A stretch of DNA of 64,000 nucleotides from an uncultured Clostridia bacterium (lineage in GTDB: Bacteria > Bacillota > Clostridia > Peptostreptococcales > Anaerovoracaceae): contig CAMYVY010000006.1 in the NCBI GenBank assembly GCA_947302715.1, positions 1 to 64,000 of the forward strand. Direction: 5' to 3'. Position numbers and translations under genes: made by a program. Below are positions 10,153 to 20,137 of the stretch, one piece after another. The notes beneath the pieces were generated by a model, which was not told the origin of the DNA, searched no databases, and worked only from the letters and a program-made list of their open reading frames with translations. Positions within the stretch are counted from its first letter, which is position 1, and each line of letters starts with the position of its first letter.

Positions 10153-12111
10153 GTGGACAACAAGCAGAACAATTTAACAGACAATAAAAATCCCAAAAGA
10201 AGTCGTCCTGCGGGCGCGACCGTAACCATCAGAGATATGCTCAGCATAGTCGCTGTTATTTTGGTTTCGACAATCGCCGTCCTCTTCATAGCTTTGAATT
10301 TCAATGCTAACGAAAGCACCATAGCGATCGAAGATAGATATAGAGACTTTGGAAACAACTGGCGAGTCCAGGTAGGCGATAGAGACGAAATAGTCTCTCT
10401 GCCCGCACATATACACGCAGGCCCTAACGAGAGCATCATTATGTCCAAGGAACTTCCCAAGCTTTCACAATACTACGCTGTTGTAACAAGAAACTATCAT
10501 CAAAGATTAGTTGCGTATGTTGACGGAGAGGTAATCTACGAATTTCCATCGCCGTCTAAAATAATAGATAATGCGATAATTACGGATGACTGGAATACCA
10601 TTCGTCTGAAGGAGGATATGACCGGGCATACCTTCACTCTGGAGCTAAAGACAGGCAACTACGGATTCAACGGCTCCATCCAACCTCTCTATCTTGGAGA
10701 GGACAACTCCCTGGTTCAGTACATCAGGTCAAGCACTGCGCTCTCCTACGGAATGGCTGTCAGTGTCCTGGCTCTCGGCGTCGTCTTGATTGTTCTCGGA
10801 ATAGTCTATTCCAAATACAATGAAGACAGATCCCAGGTTATTGCCGGTCTGATGCTCGTAGCAATTGGCATATGGGTTACCAACAGGTCCAAAATGCCTT
10901 TGCTCCTGGTTGGAAGCAGCGTCAAATACTATCTGTCGTTTATCTCCTTGATGCTTGAATCCATCCTGATTCTGTTGTACACCGGAGAGAAATTCAAGAA
11001 CAAAAATCGCAAGCTCACTACCAGATTGCTTGTCGGATTTTCAATATTCCTCTTGGCAGTCGTTGGACTGGTTCATATCTTCAAACTACCGGTAGATCAG
11101 GCAGTCCCATTCGCCTATGCGGCGATATTCTTCTCTTCACTCTATCTGATTATCATGCTTTGGCCGACTTCATTTGGAAAGGAAAGCGCCAATCTGAGTA
11201 CATTCGTGAGGAGATCAAACAGAATCGAATTCGTTGCAACCAACGTCATGGTATGGGGCGTTGTTCTGAGTATAGTCATCGACTTTATTCTTGGAAATGA
11301 CAGGCTGTGGACTGATGTCGGAGTTCTATCAAAGATCTCGCTGAACGTCTATGCTGTCGGTCAGCTCCTGGTTCACATCTACAGAAGTTATCACAACGTA
11401 GAAGTCCGAGATGAACTGCAGGGCAAACTCCATGACAGCCAGATGGAACTCATGATGGGACAAATCCAGCCGCACTTCATCTTCAATACGCTGTCGTCCA
11501 TCAGAACCTTGGTCAAGGTTGATCCGGACACCGCGTACAATATGATCTACGACTTCTCAAACTATCTGAGAGCGAATGTAGACAATGTTACAAACCTCGA
11601 CGGAATCAACTTCGCCTCCGAGGTTGAACACATCAAGAGCTATGTGAATATCGAGAGAGTACGATTCGGAGATAGACTCAATATGGAATATGACATCCAG
11701 GCATCGAATTTCATCGTACCGCCGCTCTCCATCCAGCCGCTCGTAGAGAACGCCATCAAGCATGGTGTAACCAAGAAAATTGGCGGTGGAACCGTATGGC
11801 TCAGAAGCTACGAAGAAGGCAATTACAATGTCGTTGAAGTAGAAGATAACGGAATGGGATTCACTCCGGAGAGGCTAATCGAAATCACGCAGTCGATGAC
11901 TCAGGAAAGATCGAGCTACGATGAATATGAATCCGAGGCACAGGCAAATCTAACCGGAAACGGTTCCGAGAAGCACAAGTCATCCGCAATGAGAAACATC
12001 TATCTGAGACTAAAGGAAATGGCAAACGCCGAGATGGAATTCACCAGCAAAGAAGGCGAAGGTACCAAGGTCCGCGTCCTATTCCCAAAGCAGGAACTTC
12101 AGGAACAGTAA
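10153..12111 (+). CDS. LytS/YehU-type sensor histidine kinase
   Basis: 652 aa. An N-terminal TM helix (about 28-50), an outside domain of about 130 residues, seven more hydrophobic helices (about 195-415), then a His_kinase/HATPase unit. The phospho-acceptor motif is GQIQPHFIFNTLSSIRTLVK; the N box is PLVENAIKHG and the G box DNGMGF. This domain order resembles the 7TMR-DISM class of LytS/YehU-type kinases, which usually pair with a LytTR regulator. No response regulator is adjacent: the gene stands alone, convergent with uvrB. Start is GTG 10153, with AAAAGG some 12 bases upstream. The signal sensed is unknown. Confidence 0.9.
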   Translation: MDNKQNNLTDNKNPKRSRPAGATVTIRDMLSIVAVILVSTIAVLFIALNFNANESTIAIEDRYRDFGNNWRVQVGDRDEIVSLPAHIHAGPNESIIMSKELPKLSQYYAVVTRNYHQRLVAYVDGEVIYEFPSPSKIIDNAIITDDWNTIRLKEDMTGHTFTLELKTGNYGFNGSIQPLYLGEDNSLVQYIRSSTALSYGMAVSVLALGVVLIVLGIVYSKYNEDRSQVIAGLMLVAIGIWVTNRSKMPLLLVGSSVKYYLSFISLMLESILILLYTGEKFKNKNRKLTTRLLVGFSIFLLAVVGLVHIFKLPVDQAVPFAYAAIFFSSLYLIIMLWPTSFGKESANLSTFVRRSNRIEFVATNVMVWGVVLSIVIDFILGNDRLWTDVGVLSKISLNVYAVGQLLVHIYRSYHNVEVRDELQGKLHDSQMELMMGQIQPHFIFNTLSSIRTLVKVDPDTAYNMIYDFSNYLRANVDNVTNLDGINFASEVEHIKSYVNIERVRFGDRLNMEYDIQASNFIVPPLSIQPLVENAIKHGVTKKIGGGTVWLRSYEEGNYNVVEVEDNGMGFTPERLIEITQSMTQERSSYDEYESEAQANLTGNGSEKHKSSAMRNIYLRLKEMANAEMEFTSKEGEGTKVRVLFPKQELQEQ

Positions 12112-12130
12112 ATCATAACCACATAATCAA

Positions 12131-12156
12131 AAGACGGTTCACCGACGAACCGTCTT
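12131..12156. terminator. Bidirectional terminator between histidine kinase and uvrB
   Basis: Stem AAGACGGTTC (12131-12140) with GAACCGTCTT (12147-12156), six-base loop, A-run on the left and T-run on the right. Serves both convergent genes. Its core GACGGTTC/GAACCGTC recurs in three other terminators of this window. Confidence 0.9.
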
Positions 12157-12159
12157 TTC

Positions 12160-14133
12160 TTATTTCAATCTGACCTTGTATTCGAAAATCAAATCCCTTA
12201 GCTCTGCCGCTCGTTCAAACTGCAGGTCCTTGGCCGCCTGTTTCATCTCGGTCTCCAGTTTTGCTATATATTCCTTTAGCTCGCGAGACGACATCTCGAG
12301 CGGTTTCTTGCCATGATATTCGCCCTCGTCCTCTGCAGCCTTTGTCGCCTCAATCACATCGCGGACCGCCTTACTGACGCTCTCCGGCGTAATACCATGT
12401 TCCTTGTTATATGCGTCCTGAATGCTACGCCTGCGCTCGGTTTCGTCGATTGCAGCCCTCATCGCCTTGCTGATATAATCTGCGTACATGATTACATGGC
12501 CATCCACGTTACGAGCCGCACGTCCAATGGTCTGAATGAGGGACGTCTCGGTTCTGAGGAAGCCTTCTTTGTCAGCATCCAGAATTGCAACCAGCGTAAC
12601 CTCCGGAATATCCAAGCCCTCACGAAGCAAATTGATTCCAACCAGAACATCAAAAACACCAAGTCTCAGGTCACGGATTATTTCCAGACGTTCCAGCGTA
12701 TCAACATCTGAATGAAGATACTTTACCCTGAGTCCGGCTTTACCAAGGTAGTCCGTCAGGCTTTCAGCCATCTTCTTTGTTAGCGTAGTTACAAATGCAC
12801 GACCACCCTGATCGACAACCTTGTTCAATTCACCAATCAGATCGTCTATCTGGTTCTTGGTTGGTCTGACGTCGATCGGCGGATCCAAGAGTCCCGTAGG
12901 ACGAAGAACCTGCTCGGCCGTAACTCCACCAGACTGCTCTTTTTCATAAGCTGCAGGAGTTGCTGAACAGAACATCATCTGCCCTACTACCTCCTCCCAC
13001 TCTTCGAACTGGAGCGGTCTGTTGTCGAGCGCAGAAGGCAGACGGAAGCCATAGTCGACGAGCGAAGTCTTCCTAGACAGATTTCCTCTGTACATCGCAT
13101 GCAGCTGAGGAAGCATGGCGTGCGACTCGTCGATAATCGTTATGAAGTCGTCCGGGAAATAATCGATCAAAGTATATGGCCTCTCGCCCGGTTTAAGTCC
13201 GCTTATATGACGCGTGTAATTCTCGATGCCCTTGCATGTTCCGATTTCTCTGAGCATCTCCATGTCGTAGCGAGTACGCTGCTCAATTCTCTGTGCCTCG
13301 AGCAGCTTGCCTCTGTCCTTGAACCACTGGATTCTCTCCTCGAGCTCCTCTTCTATTCCAAGGAGCGCCCTCTCCATATTTTCCTTTGATGTTACGTAAT
13401 GCGACGCGGGATATATCGCGACATGATTTCTGACGCCCAGTATTTCACCCGTAATCGGATTCATCTCCTTGAGCGATTCAATCTCATCACCAAAGAGTTC
13501 AACCCTGATTGCATGGTCTTCCCCTGCCGGGAAAATATCTATAATGTCTCCGCGCGCACGGAATGACCCGCGACCAAAGTCAATATCATTTCGGGTATAT
13601 TGAATATCTACAAGCTTGGTCAGTATGTCCCTGCGACTCTTTTCCATTCCGGGACGAAGCGACAAAACCTGTTCCTCATAGTCGATCGGATTTCCTATTC
13701 CGTAGATACAAGAAACAGATGCAACCACAACTACATCGCGTCGCTCGCTGAGAGCAGCCGTCGCACTATGCCTCAGCTTTTCGATTTCAGCATTGATGTC
13801 GCTGTCCTTCTCTATATATGTGTCGGTCGAAGGAACGTAGGCCTCCGGCTGGTAATAATCATAATAAGAAACAAAATACTCGACTGCGTTCTCCGGAAAG
13901 AACTCCTTGAACTCACCATGAAGCTGGGCAGCGAGAGTTTTGTTGTGAGATATGACGAGCGTCGGTCTGTTGAGTCGCTCTATCACGTTGGCCATCGTGA
14001 AGGTTTTTCCGGAGCCTGTAACGCCAAGCAAAGTAACGGCCTTCTGACCGTCCTCAAATGCCTCCACCAGTTTATCGATGGCCTGGGGTTGATCCCCCGT
14101 TGGTTTGTAATCTGAAACTAATTTGAAATCCAT
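12160..14133 (-). CDS. uvrB: Excinuclease ABC subunit B
   Basis: 657 aa. Helicase-like subunit that verifies damage handed over by UvrA and recruits UvrC. Walker [13 protein letters not shown] near residue 37, the beta-hairpin region [12 protein letters not shown], the DEAD-like [11 protein letters not shown], helicase motif QTIGRAARN, and the C-terminal UVR domain ([15 protein letters not shown]) are all present at family length. The ribosome binding site is weak. I see no clear LexA box in its 136-bp upstream spacer, unlike uvrA. Confidence 0.97.
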   Translation of the reverse strand: MDFKLVSDYKPTGDQPQAIDKLVEAFEDGQKAVTLLGVTGSGKTFTMANVIERLNRPTLVISHNKTLAAQLHGEFKEFFPENAVEYFVSYYDYYQPEAYVPSTDTYIEKDSDINAEIEKLRHSATAALSERRDVVVVASVSCIYGIGNPIDYEEQVLSLRPGMEKSRRDILTKLVDIQYTRNDIDFGRGSFRARGDIIDIFPAGEDHAIRVELFGDEIESLKEMNPITGEILGVRNHVAIYPASHYVTSKENMERALLGIEEELEERIQWFKDRGKLLEAQRIEQRTRYDMEMLREIGTCKGIENYTRHISGLKPGERPYTLIDYFPDDFITIIDESHAMLPQLHAMYRGNLSRKTSLVDYGFRLPSALDNRPLQFEEWEEVVGQMMFCSATPAAYEKEQSGGVTAEQVLRPTGLLDPPIDVRPTKNQIDDLIGELNKVVDQGGRAFVTTLTKKMAESLTDYLGKAGLRVKYLHSDVDTLERLEIIRDLRLGVFDVLVGINLLREGLDIPEVTLVAILDADKEGFLRTETSLIQTIGRAARNVDGHVIMYADYISKAMRAAIDETERRRSIQDAYNKEHGITPESVSKAVRDVIEATKAAEDEGEYHGKKPLEMSSRELKEYIAKLETEMKQAAKDLQFERAAELRDLIFEYKVRLK

Positions 14134-14270
14134 GACGACATTCTATCACATGACCCGCCATAATAAAAGACACCTCATTTATTTAGAAACAACCACATTT
14201 GCTCATTTATCAAGGGATATGGTATAATTCCCATAATCAATTTATCTACTTTATTATATAGGTAATCCAT

Positions 14271-15686
14271 ATGAGCGAAATCGACTTCAAGGCTGTCTGC
14301 GAGAATTTACACGATGCAATTCATATTACCGACGGTAAGGGAAAGATTCTCTTTGTCAATGAAGCCTATACCCGAACCACGGGTATTACTTGGGATGAAT
14401 GCGTCGGACGCACGGTTGCCGAAATCGAAGCCGAAGGAAAGCTCTACAAGGGTTCCGTAACCGAGAGAGTTCTTGCAACTAAGGAACGCGTCGACTCCAT
14501 CGCAACAATATTCAGTTTGGATAAAGAGGTTCTTGTCACCGGCATCCCGGTTTTTAACGATGACGGTGAAATCATAATGGTGGTTACCAACACGCGTGAC
14601 TTCCCCGAGCTAAAAATGCTAGAGAAGCAACTCCATAATATTGAAGAAGAGCATCGTCGAACCCAAGAGGAACTTGCCTATCTTCGCCGTCAACAAAGCG
14701 GCAGTAACAAGCTGATATACAGATCCAAGGCAATGTCTACGGTAAACGATCTGATCTATAGCATCGCCGACACGGATGCAACAGTCCTCATTACCGGCGA
14801 ATCCGGAACCGGCAAAGAACTCATAGCCAACGAGATTTATCAGGTCAGCAGCAGACGCGACAAACCATTCATCAAAGTCAACTGCGCTGCAATTCCCTCC
14901 GAACTTCTGGAATCGGAATTGTTCGGATATGAGGCCGGAGCATTTACGGGAGCAAAGGACTCCGGCAAGCCGGGACTATTTGAGCTCGCAGATACGGGAA
15001 TTATTCTGCTGGACGAAATCGGCGACATGCCTATCGCTCTGCAAGCCAAGCTACTTAGAGCCTTGCAACAGCATGAATTCCTCAGAGTCGGAGGAACCAA
15101 TCCCGTCAAGGTCGACACCAGAGTAATTGCAGCCACCAACAAAGACCTGCTGGACGAGGTTGAAAAGGGCAATTTCAGAAAAGATCTTTATTATAGACTG
15201 AACGTTGTTCCGATAAACCTGAAGCCACTTAGAGAAAGAAAAGAAGATATCCCTATTCTGGCAAATGCCTTTTGCAAGAATTTCAGCGAGAAATATAACA
15301 AGGATATGAGCTTTGCACTTGACGGAATGGCCGAGCTCGCATCATATAACTGGCCGGGAAATATCAGAGAGCTGGAAAATATCATCGAGCGTATCATGGT
15401 CACAAATCCGACGAGGACACTAATCAATTCGAATCATGTGCGCGCTGCGATTAATATCCACGATGGCTCAGCCGGGCTGACATTGGAGGGACTTCCGCTA
15501 AAGGAGCAAGTAGCACTCTTCGAAAAGTCCTTGATTACCCAGTCAGTCAAGAGAGAGGGATCCATCAGAAAGGCCGCCAAAGCCTTAGGTGTAGACCACT
15601 CTACTCTCTCCAAGAAAATGCAAAACTATCAGCAGCAGGAAGAAGAAAAAAATATCTACGACGAAGCAATGTATTCTCCGGAATAA
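14271..15686 (+). CDS. PAS-AAA+ sigma-54-dependent transcriptional activator
   Basis: 471 aa. PAS sensor domain (about 5-112), short coiled linker (about 112-145), AAA+ domain (about 148-380) and a Fis-type helix-turn-helix (about 425-455). Walker A is TGESGTGKE near 175; GAFTGA, the loop that contacts sigma-54, is at 222-227; Walker B is ILLDEIGDM. It lacks a receiver domain, so it probably senses a small molecule through PAS. It sits directly upstream of an operon with a perfect -24/-12 promoter and three GGTGA-N6-TCACC inverted repeats, which are its likely target and binding sites; this is inference from position. Start ATG 14271. Confidence 0.95.
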   Translation: MSEIDFKAVCENLHDAIHITDGKGKILFVNEAYTRTTGITWDECVGRTVAEIEAEGKLYKGSVTERVLATKERVDSIATIFSLDKEVLVTGIPVFNDDGEIIMVVTNTRDFPELKMLEKQLHNIEEEHRRTQEELAYLRRQQSGSNKLIYRSKAMSTVNDLIYSIADTDATVLITGESGTGKELIANEIYQVSSRRDKPFIKVNCAAIPSELLESELFGYEAGAFTGAKDSGKPGLFELADTGIILLDEIGDMPIALQAKLLRALQQHEFLRVGGTNPVKVDTRVIAATNKDLLDEVEKGNFRKDLYYRLNVVPINLKPLRERKEDIPILANAFCKNFSEKYNKDMSFALDGMAELASYNWPGNIRELENIIERIMVTNPTRTLINSNHVRAAINIHDGSAGLTLEGLPLKEQVALFEKSLITQSVKREGSIRKAAKALGVDHSTLSKKMQNYQQQEEEKNIYDEAMYSPE

Positions 15687-15702
15687 TATTGCCGTTTAAC
15701 CC

Positions 15703-15739
15703 GGTGACGCACGTCACCATTGCGGTGAAAATTTTCACC
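15703..15739. promoter_or_regulatory. Paired inverted repeats, probable activator sites
   Basis: GGTGACGCACGTCACC (15703-15718) and GGTGAAAATTTTCACC (15724-15739) share GGTGA-N6-TCACC, with centres 21 bp apart (two helical turns). The second is part of a perfect 22-bp palindrome (15721-15742) followed by a T-run, so it may also terminate the activator gene. Confidence 0.75.
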
Positions 15740-15874
15740 GCATATTTTTTTGTTCTTTCAGAGCCGATAATACATTATGCAACGCACAGCAATCCCTTAT
15801 TTTTCAATACTATATGGGAATAATCGTGTCAGGGATCCTGTTCTCCGCGCTTTAGCGCTTCACCAATTACTAGC

Positions 15875-15890
15875 GGTGAGAATTTTCACC
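15875..15890. promoter_or_regulatory. Third GGTGA-N6-TCACC inverted repeat
   Basis: GGTGAGAATTTTCACC at 15875-15890 is the third copy of the motif, about 120 bp upstream of the -24/-12 promoter, a typical distance for sigma-54 upstream activating sites. The rest of 15740-16000 holds no credible gene. Confidence 0.75.
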
Positions 15891-16000
15891 GCAGCACTTT
15901 TCTTCACTAATCCTACAAAAATCCAACACCTCTTCTTCGTTTTTGAAATTTCAACGTTTTTGCCCTTTGTATCTTTGTTAGAATCAAACTCTTATTTTTT

Positions 16001-16016
16001 TGGCACAACACTTGCG
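16001..16016 (+). promoter_or_regulatory. Sigma-54 (-24/-12) promoter
   Basis: TGGCACAACACTTGCG matches TGGCAC-N5-TTGC exactly, with the invariant GG and GC 10 bp apart. Transcription would start near 16027, giving a leader of about 95 nt before the BKACE gene. Confidence 0.92.
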
Positions 16017-16120
16017 ATAATAGATGTTGTCAAATTGTTAAATTAAACATTTTCCAATACTAATCTTCCAAAGATAGAACGAGAAAATGTAGAGTGATTA
16101 AATTTTAGAGAGGTAGAACC

Positions 16121-16960
16121 ATGGCAAAGAAAACTATCATCACTGTTGCAACCACAGGTGCATGGCCAAAGAAGGAAAACAATCCAAATGTTCCGATGAC
16201 ACCTTCCGAAATCGCTGATGACGTATATGACTGCTGGAAGGCAGGCGCAGCGGTTGCTCACCTTCACATGAGAGATGAAAACGGAAACGGAACTATGAGT
16301 GCAGAGAAGTTCAAAGAAACAGTTGACCTGATTCATGAGCGCTATCCTGACTGCGATATCATCCTGAACCTGACAACATCCGGTGACCTCAATGCTACAG
16401 AAGAAACAAGACAGATTCACCTGGAACAGATTCGTCCTGAGATGGGATCCTTTGATTGCGGATCCATGAACTGGCTTCACACAAGTCTTTTCCTTAATCC
16501 ACCTGCATTCCTCGAGGAGCTCGGAAAGAACATGCAGGAATGGGGCGTTAAGCCGGAAATCGAAGCCTTTGATCCAGGCATGATTGCAAACGCAGCATAC
16601 TATCTAAAGAAAGGCGTTCTCAAGGCTCCCCTTCACTTCCAGTTCTGCATGGGATGCGCAAACGGAATTCCCGGAAGCACCAAGAATCTTCTCTTCATGA
16701 AGGAGACTATGGATCAGCTTTGTCCGGGTTCAACATGGAGCTGCTTCGGCGTAGGTCACTCCGCAATGGAAATCCTCTATGCAGCAGTTGCTCTGGGCGG
16801 ACATATCAGAGTAGGTATGGAAGACAACGTAATGTATGCTAAGGGTCAGCTCGCTGAGTCCAATCGTCAGTTCGTAGAAAGAGCAGCCAGGGTAATCCGC
16901 GAATTCGGAAACGAAGTAGCAACACCTGACGAAGCTCGTGAAATCCTGGGACTCAAATAA
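16121..16960 (+). CDS. BKACE-family beta-keto acid cleavage enzyme
   Basis: 279 aa. The family (founder: Kce, 3-keto-5-aminohexanoate cleavage enzyme) condenses a 3-keto acid with acetyl-CoA and cleaves it to acetoacetate and a new CoA ester. The zinc ligands are visible as AHLHMRD (His47, His49) and the Glu of IRVGMEDN; the opening ITVATTGAWPKKEN is typical. The substrate cannot be read from sequence. Lysine fermentation genes (kamA, kdd) are absent next to it, and the neighbours are a 3-hydroxyacyl-CoA-type dehydrogenase and an AtoE-type transporter, so a 3-hydroxy acid feeding the 3-keto acid is more likely. First gene of the sigma-54 operon; AGAGAGG precedes the ATG. Confidence 0.92.
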   Translation: MAKKTIITVATTGAWPKKENNPNVPMTPSEIADDVYDCWKAGAAVAHLHMRDENGNGTMSAEKFKETVDLIHERYPDCDIILNLTTSGDLNATEETRQIHLEQIRPEMGSFDCGSMNWLHTSLFLNPPAFLEELGKNMQEWGVKPEIEAFDPGMIANAAYYLKKGVLKAPLHFQFCMGCANGIPGSTKNLLFMKETMDQLCPGSTWSCFGVGHSAMEILYAAVALGGHIRVGMEDNVMYAKGQLAESNRQFVERAARVIREFGNEVATPDEAREILGLK

Positions 16961-17151
16961 TGAGCTGGGGCGTAGGATTCTTCTATTATCGCTGTCCTAA
17001 CTGCAACAAAAAGTTCAAATACGCACAGGACCTCATCTCCTACTTCGGTGATGAATTCGGTCTTTGTCCCGACTGCGGAACGATGGGCACCTATGTAAAG
17101 GACGGCCCCCGAGGACTAGACGATAATGAATACTTTGAAGTAGAAGAGTAA
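16960..17151 (+). CDS. Small zinc-ribbon-like protein
   Basis: 63 aa. Two Cys pairs, CPNC near residue 12 and CPDC near residue 36, form a probable zinc ribbon; the rest is short and acidic at the C-terminus. Its ATG overlaps the BKACE stop codon (TAATG), so translation is coupled and the two products are probably made together. A role as an accessory subunit of the BKACE enzyme is inference. Confidence 0.8.
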   Translation: MSWGVGFFYYRCPNCNKKFKYAQDLISYFGDEFGLCPDCGTMGTYVKDGPRGLDDNEYFEVEE

Positions 17152-17180
17152 AAGTAAGTAATAATCTTAGGAGTAATTAA

Positions 17181-18116
17181 ATGAAAACCATTGATGAAAT
17201 AAAAAATATTTTAATCTGCGGTGGCGGACTGATGGGAAAGAACATCGCATTCGTCATGACCGCAAATCCAAATTTCAAGGTTGTTGTATATGACCTCTAC
17301 GAGACAGACGTAGATGCCGGAATCAGAACCAGCACCAAGCAGCTCGTAGACGGCGGCTACCTCTCCGAGGACGAACTCGCAGAGAGACTGTCCAGAATCA
17401 GCTTCACAACCGATATGGATGATCCGGCAATCGCCGACTGCGACCTCGTAATAGAAGCAGTATTCGAAGACATGGACATCAAGCAGCAGACCTTTGATAA
17501 GCTTGAAGCTCGCATGAGATCGGATGCATACTTCTGCACAAACTCATCCGTAATGAGCCCAAGCCAGATCAGCTCCAAACTGCAGCACCGCGAGAGATTC
17601 GTCGGAACACATTTCTGGAATCCGGGTCACCTGATTCCTCTCGTAGAAGTCGTCAAAACCGACGCAACAGCTGATGGCGTAGCAGAGACAGTTATGGAAG
17701 TTCTCTCATCCTGCGGCAAGAAGGCATGCCTCTGCAAGAAGGATGTACCGGGCTTCATCGCCAATCGTCTGCAGCACGCACTCTGGAGAGAAGCAATCTC
17801 CATCGTAGAGCACGATATAGCTGATGCCGAAACAGTTGATACAGCTATCAAGAACTCCTTCGGTCTCAGACTCCCACAGCTCTCCGCACTCGAGAATTCA
17901 GACCTCGTTGGAACACAGCTTACATGGAATATCCACGAATATGTACTTCCTCATCTCGAGGATAGCCATGAACCTAGCCCACTCCTAAAGAAGATGCTCG
18001 ACGAAGGAAAGCTGGGATTCAAATCAGGCGAAGGCTTCTTCAAATGGACGGAAGAAGAAATGGCAAAATGCAGCGCAGACCTAAACGCTTATCTGATCAA
18101 GATGCTATATAACTAA
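17181..18116 (+). CDS. 3-hydroxyacyl-CoA dehydrogenase family protein
   Basis: 311 aa. NAD-binding Rossmann motif CGGGLMGKNIAFV near residue 12, the catalytic region NSSVMSPSQIS and GTHFWNPGHLIPLVEV (His plus Glu), then the all-helical C-terminal domain with PGFIANRLQHALWREA. Family members oxidise 3-hydroxyacyl-CoA, but also free 3-hydroxy acids such as L-carnitine. Beside a BKACE gene it probably supplies the 3-keto acid. TAGGAG precedes ATG 17181; the spacing to the previous gene is 29 nt. Confidence 0.9.
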   Translation: MKTIDEIKNILICGGGLMGKNIAFVMTANPNFKVVVYDLYETDVDAGIRTSTKQLVDGGYLSEDELAERLSRISFTTDMDDPAIADCDLVIEAVFEDMDIKQQTFDKLEARMRSDAYFCTNSSVMSPSQISSKLQHRERFVGTHFWNPGHLIPLVEVVKTDATADGVAETVMEVLSSCGKKACLCKKDVPGFIANRLQHALWREAISIVEHDIADAETVDTAIKNSFGLRLPQLSALENSDLVGTQLTWNIHEYVLPHLEDSHEPSPLLKKMLDEGKLGFKSGEGFFKWTEEEMAKCSADLNAYLIKMLYN

Positions 18117-18218
18117 TACAATTCAATTTACACAAGTCAATTTACTCCGATGCATGCGATGGCAACGGAAGAACAATACTCACTACTTATTAGTTTTTAT
18201 CCAAGAAAGGAGGACATT

Positions 18219-19625
18219 ATGTCCGAAACAACAAACGTACGCGAAAAAGGAACCGCGCTGTGGAACATCAGCAAGAAGTTCAGCTTCGCAGCAGAAAAGA
18301 TCATCCCGGATTCGTTTGTATTCTGCGTAATCTTGATGATCCTGGTATTCGTACTTTCTCTTTTAATCGGCAAAGGCCCCATCGAGCTCGTTCAGGCAGG
18401 ATGGAATGGTCTTTCCAGCCAGTTCACATTGGCATTCCAGATGGGACTCATGGTAATCGTATGCGCTACAACAGCTCGTTCACCACAGGCCGCAAAATTC
18501 CTCAGCTGGATTGCAGAGAAGGTTCACACTCAAACCGGTGCACTCATTCTTCTCATGATCTTCGGATATGTAACATCCATGCTTAACTGGGCATTCTGCA
18601 CAATCGTAACTCCGATTCTGGCAATGCACCTTGCAAAGAAGATCAAAGGACTCCACTTCCCAATGATGGTTGCAGGCGGATATGCTTGCATGATCTTGGG
18701 CCAGTGCCTTGGACCTTCCGCAACACTTTATTCAAACCTTGCTCTCGAAGGCAGCAACTATGCTGAAATCGTAGGACAGAGCATGAGCGTTGCAGAAACA
18801 TGCTACAATCCCGTAAACGTAGTTCTCTGGGTAATCCTTGCTGTATGCTTCATCCTTCTGGTACTCTTCACTCGTCCGGGAAAGAACGAACTCGTAGAGC
18901 TCGGTGATATCGCAACACAGGCTGATGCTGAACCGGATTCCTTCAAGGTTGAAGGTAAGGCTGAGACTTTTGCTGACAAGATGAACACACTTAAGCCAAT
19001 CATGTGGATTGTTGCAGCATTCATCTTTGTTAACATCATTTACAATTTCTATTCCTCCATCCAGGCAGGAAACGGATTCCTCGGAGCACTTAACATGAAC
19101 CTCGTTATCTTCTTCTTTGTAGGAATCAACTGCATCCTCTTCCCACAGCCCCGCGCATGGATAAACGCACACATGGCTTCCATGCACCTCGCAACTGACG
19201 TTATGCTTCAGTTCCCGTTCTACGGAGCAATCATGGGAATGATGTATGTAGAGGGTGGTCTCGGTGAAGCTCTTGTTAACGCAATTGTATCCGTTGCAAG
19301 CGCACAGTCACTGCCGGTATTCACATTCCTCTCCGCAGCACTTGTAAACCTGTTCATCCCATCCCAGGGCGGACAGTTCACAGTTCAGGGACCGCTCATC
19401 GTTAATGCAGCAAAGCAGATTGAAGGTGCAAACCTCGTTAACTGCTTGAACGCATTCGTATACGGCGACGAAGCAACAAACCTGCTCCAGCCGCTCTATA
19501 TGATCCCTGCACTCGCTGTAGTAGGAATGAAGCTGAATGACGTTTGGGGATTCATGGCATTCATCTGCGTATTCTGGATTGTAATCGTATGCCTGGGCCT
19601 CTACTTCATCCCGATGTTCGTCTAA
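18219..19625 (+). CDS. AtoE-family short-chain fatty acid transporter
   Basis: 468 aa, about 11-12 hydrophobic segments. Resembles the AtoE/short-chain fatty acid uptake family: KIIPDSFVFCVILMILVFVL at the N-terminus, TSMLNWAFCTIVTPILA, and FIPSQGGQFTVQGPLI near the C-terminus. It would import the short-chain 3-hydroxy or 3-keto acid used by the operon. An upstream in-frame start at 18150 has no ribosome binding site; ATG 18219 has AAAGGAGG five bases before it. A cytoplasmic loop (about 225-265) separates the two membrane halves. Confidence 0.9.
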   Translation: MSETTNVREKGTALWNISKKFSFAAEKIIPDSFVFCVILMILVFVLSLLIGKGPIELVQAGWNGLSSQFTLAFQMGLMVIVCATTARSPQAAKFLSWIAEKVHTQTGALILLMIFGYVTSMLNWAFCTIVTPILAMHLAKKIKGLHFPMMVAGGYACMILGQCLGPSATLYSNLALEGSNYAEIVGQSMSVAETCYNPVNVVLWVILAVCFILLVLFTRPGKNELVELGDIATQADAEPDSFKVEGKAETFADKMNTLKPIMWIVAAFIFVNIIYNFYSSIQAGNGFLGALNMNLVIFFFVGINCILFPQPRAWINAHMASMHLATDVMLQFPFYGAIMGMMYVEGGLGEALVNAIVSVASAQSLPVFTFLSAALVNLFIPSQGGQFTVQGPLIVNAAKQIEGANLVNCLNAFVYGDEATNLLQPLYMIPALAVVGMKLNDVWGFMAFICVFWIVIVCLGLYFIPMFV

Positions 19626-19682
19626 TAGCTTGACTATAAACAACCATTGAACAATTAGTGAGTAACAAGGTCGAGATAATAT

Positions 19683-20102
19683 ATGGCAAGTAACGAGAGA
19701 ACAACTTCATATCTGACTGCAACCGTAACGGACGTCCTAACTACCGGCTTTGCTGAAGTAGCGATTGACGGTGAGGATGAATCATCCGGAGAAAAGGTGC
19801 GCCACATAGCCATATTCAACAAGGAACAAAAGATCCATAGAGGTGATGTGGTCGAACTGATGCCCTTTGATCCCAGAGAAGTTAAGGAGGCAAGAATAGC
19901 CTATATACTTCCCTTGATAGTATTTATTTTCGGATTCCTGGTTACAAACAAGCTCCAGATGGGAGAACGAATTCTCTCAGGCCTAATCTTGGCATTCATG
20001 ACGTTCGTAGTCTCGTGGCTAATGAACAGGCGCGCCAGATTGCTGAAACGTCAGGAATATAAAATAACAAAGATAATAAAAGAGGATCCAAATCATATAT
20101 AA
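19683..20102 (+). CDS. RseC-like two-TM protein
   Basis: 139 aa. A beta-rich N-terminal domain (TATVTDVLTTGFAEVAI, then HRGDVVELMPFD) is followed by two TM helices (about 78-94 and 98-117) and a basic tail. This is the RseC/MucC layout, but the Cys cluster usual in that family is missing, so the match is moderate. It closes the sigma-54 operon 57 nt after the transporter gene and just before a strong terminator; whether it belongs to the pathway is unknown. Confidence 0.65.
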   Translation: MASNERTTSYLTATVTDVLTTGFAEVAIDGEDESSGEKVRHIAIFNKEQKIHRGDVVELMPFDPREVKEARIAYILPLIVFIFGFLVTNKLQMGERILSGLILAFMTFVVSWLMNRRARLLKRQEYKITKIIKEDPNHI

Positions 20103-20137
20103 CTATGAACCCTCTTGGTGAAAAGTGATGTGTGACG

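Noticed and set aside
15777..16046. 89-codon frame before the BKACE operon
   Set aside because: It covers the activator sites and the sigma-54 promoter, lacks a ribosome binding site and has no recognisable domain.
16121..16960. Calling the BKACE gene kce
   Set aside because: The lysine pathway partners are absent, so the specific name is not supported.
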